From: Promicromonospora umidemergens
GTDB taxonomy: Bacteria > Actinomycetota > Actinomycetes > Actinomycetales > Cellulomonadaceae
Length of the DNA stretch: 64,000 nucleotides
NCBI RefSeq assembly: GCF_024171995.1
Contig: NZ_JAMTCT010000001.1
Span: 524,722-588,721, forward strand
Direction: 5' to 3'
Position numbers and translations under genes: made by a program. This document shows, one piece after another, positions 63,071 through 64,000 of this stretch. The notes under the pieces are model-generated. The model worked only from the letters and a program-made list of their open reading frames with translations. It was not told the origin of the DNA and ran no database searches. Position 1 is the stretch's first letter; every line of letters begins with the position of its first letter.

Positions 63071-63772
63071 GTGCAGCACGTCGACCACATCGCGGCAGCC
63101 GACCCGGCGATCGGGAAACCGACCGACAAGTGGGCCTTTCTGCTTCCTCCTGGCTGGGCACGGTTCCCGACCGGTGCCGCTCGCCGGCGTGAGCTGGACC
63201 GCGCGGTGGACCAGGTGGTGGCCGGGACCTTCCCGGAAGGTGCGTCGCCGGTCGACGTCGAGTCGCACCGGCAGGCGCTGCGGGACTCCCTGCGCCAGGC
63301 CTTCAGCGCGGCAGGCACCGGCGCGGTGTACGTCCCCACCGAGCCGATGGCCGGGATCGCGATCCCGGCGTCCATCATCGAGACGGAGCTCTTCGGCCTC
63401 GTCGGCCGGAGCGCGACAGAGGTCGCGGCGAGTGTCCTTGGCGATGCCAAGGAGAGCACTGCGGTCGACGTCGACGGACGTCCGGGTGTGCGGCTGGCGA
63501 GCACGCTGGGGGAGGCTCCGCATCCGGCCGGCCGGCCGGTGGCCGGTACACGTCAGGTCACGTATGTCGTCGCCCGGGACGAGGCCGGTGGTGACTGGCT
63601 GGTGCTGTCCTTCAGCGCGGTCTGGAGCGACCCCGGCACCGAGCGCCTCGCAGAGGTCCTTGTGGACTTCTTCGACGCGGTCATGGCGACCTTCCGCTGG
63701 ACCGGTCCGGGCGCGGACCCAGTGGGTCTGCCGGACCGGACGGTGCCGGGTTCTGCCTGGTCAGAGGCCTGA
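63071..63772 (+). CDS. Unknown protein of the T7SS cassette, paralog B
   Basis: A 233-residue paralog of the preceding gene, sharing LLPPGWARFPTG, SHRQALRDSLRQAF, AVYVPTEPM and FFDAVMATFRWTGPGADP in the same order. It has a GTG start with GGAG 5 nt upstream. Tandem duplication within the cassette is evident. Function unknown. Confidence 0.7.
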   Translation: MQHVDHIAAADPAIGKPTDKWAFLLPPGWARFPTGAARRRELDRAVDQVVAGTFPEGASPVDVESHRQALRDSLRQAFSAAGTGAVYVPTEPMAGIAIPASIIETELFGLVGRSATEVAASVLGDAKESTAVDVDGRPGVRLASTLGEAPHPAGRPVAGTRQVTYVVARDEAGGDWLVLSFSAVWSDPGTERLAEVLVDFFDAVMATFRWTGPGADPVGLPDRTVPGSAWSEA

Positions 63773-63907
63773 GCAGGGCAGGAAGAGGCTATGGTGAGGT
63801 CAAAATGAAGGTGTCCTCGCAAAGCGGTTCTAAGTTCACCCTGCGGGCGCTTGACTCGTGTACGCTCGCGCTGTTTTCCCACGATGCACACCACGAGAGG
63901 ACTGATC

Positions 63908-64000
63908 ATGGCCAACATCAATGTGACCTTCCAGCAGATGGAAGATGCGTCGCAGCGCATCAAGCAGGAGTCGGACGACATGCAGCACAAGCTCGACCAG
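63908..64000 (+). CDS. Second copy of the WXG100 gene, cut by the window end
   Basis: All 93 visible nucleotides (31 codons) are identical to the start of the gene at 59647, including third positions. The sequence upstream differs apart from a shared GAGAGG ribosome-binding site. This shows recent duplication or gene conversion, so a second cassette probably begins here. Confidence 0.88.
   Translation, partial: MANINVTFQQMEDASQRIKQESDDMQHKLDQ

Overview
The window is chromosomal DNA from a high-GC actinobacterium, most likely of order Micrococcales near Promicromonosporaceae or Cellulomonadaceae. Supporting signs are the actinobacterial cytochrome bc1-aa3 supercomplex genes (ctaC, ctaD, ctaF, ctaE, qcrC, qcrA, qcrB), a class II DAHP synthase next to an Rv2175c homolog, pknL and a polyprenyl synthase (an order also found in Mycobacterium), a PPi-type phosphofructokinase, and many GTG starts. 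Many starts sit 6-7 nt after a TANNNT box, which fits leaderless transcription. No tRNA, rRNA, transposase or prophage gene was seen.

Layout. 1-3544: nadA fragment, a degenerate glycerate kinase-like gene, erpA, and a cysteine desulfurase-like/TusA pair. 3907-16873: respiratory chain genes, interrupted by a lipoprotein, trpD with an atypical receiver, and sodA, and ending with a second complete qcrB. 16905-17186: stand-alone Lrp/AsnC sensor domain.

17313-31117 is an accessory defence-type island. Five overlapping or abutting minus-strand genes encode a DUF1156 DNA methyltransferase, a Swt1-HEPN/DUF499 P-loop protein, a MORC/MutL-like GHKL ATPase, a DUF4420 PD-(D/E)XK nuclease and a Z1 helicase-like ATPase. 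A plus-strand pair (XRE regulator, HNH endonuclease) diverges from the operon across a 162-nt region with two palindromes, one lying over the likely -10 and start codon of the methyltransferase gene. A second, solitary XRE gene ends the island. The composition mixes parts of two known defence gene sets and is the best candidate in the window for an undescribed system.

31199-58000 is mostly housekeeping: a DnaQ/GIY-YIG fusion, purC, a vapC remnant, a GH13 glucosidase, an acyltransferase, a ROK glucokinase, an acyl-CoA synthetase, a GNAT gene with a ribosome-binding-site hairpin, a cluster of short inverted repeats, PPi-PFK, DAHP synthase, Rv2175c-like, pknL, polyprenyl synthase, DUF4192, a universal stress protein, sigA, a SpoIID/LytB protein, parE, and a DUF4430/integral membrane pair. 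58079-64000 holds a secreted lipase and a type VII secretion cargo cassette: two WXG100 proteins, a large T7SS-signal protein and three small acidic proteins. The cassette is followed by a second copy of the first WXG100 gene that is identical over all 93 nt visible before the window ends.
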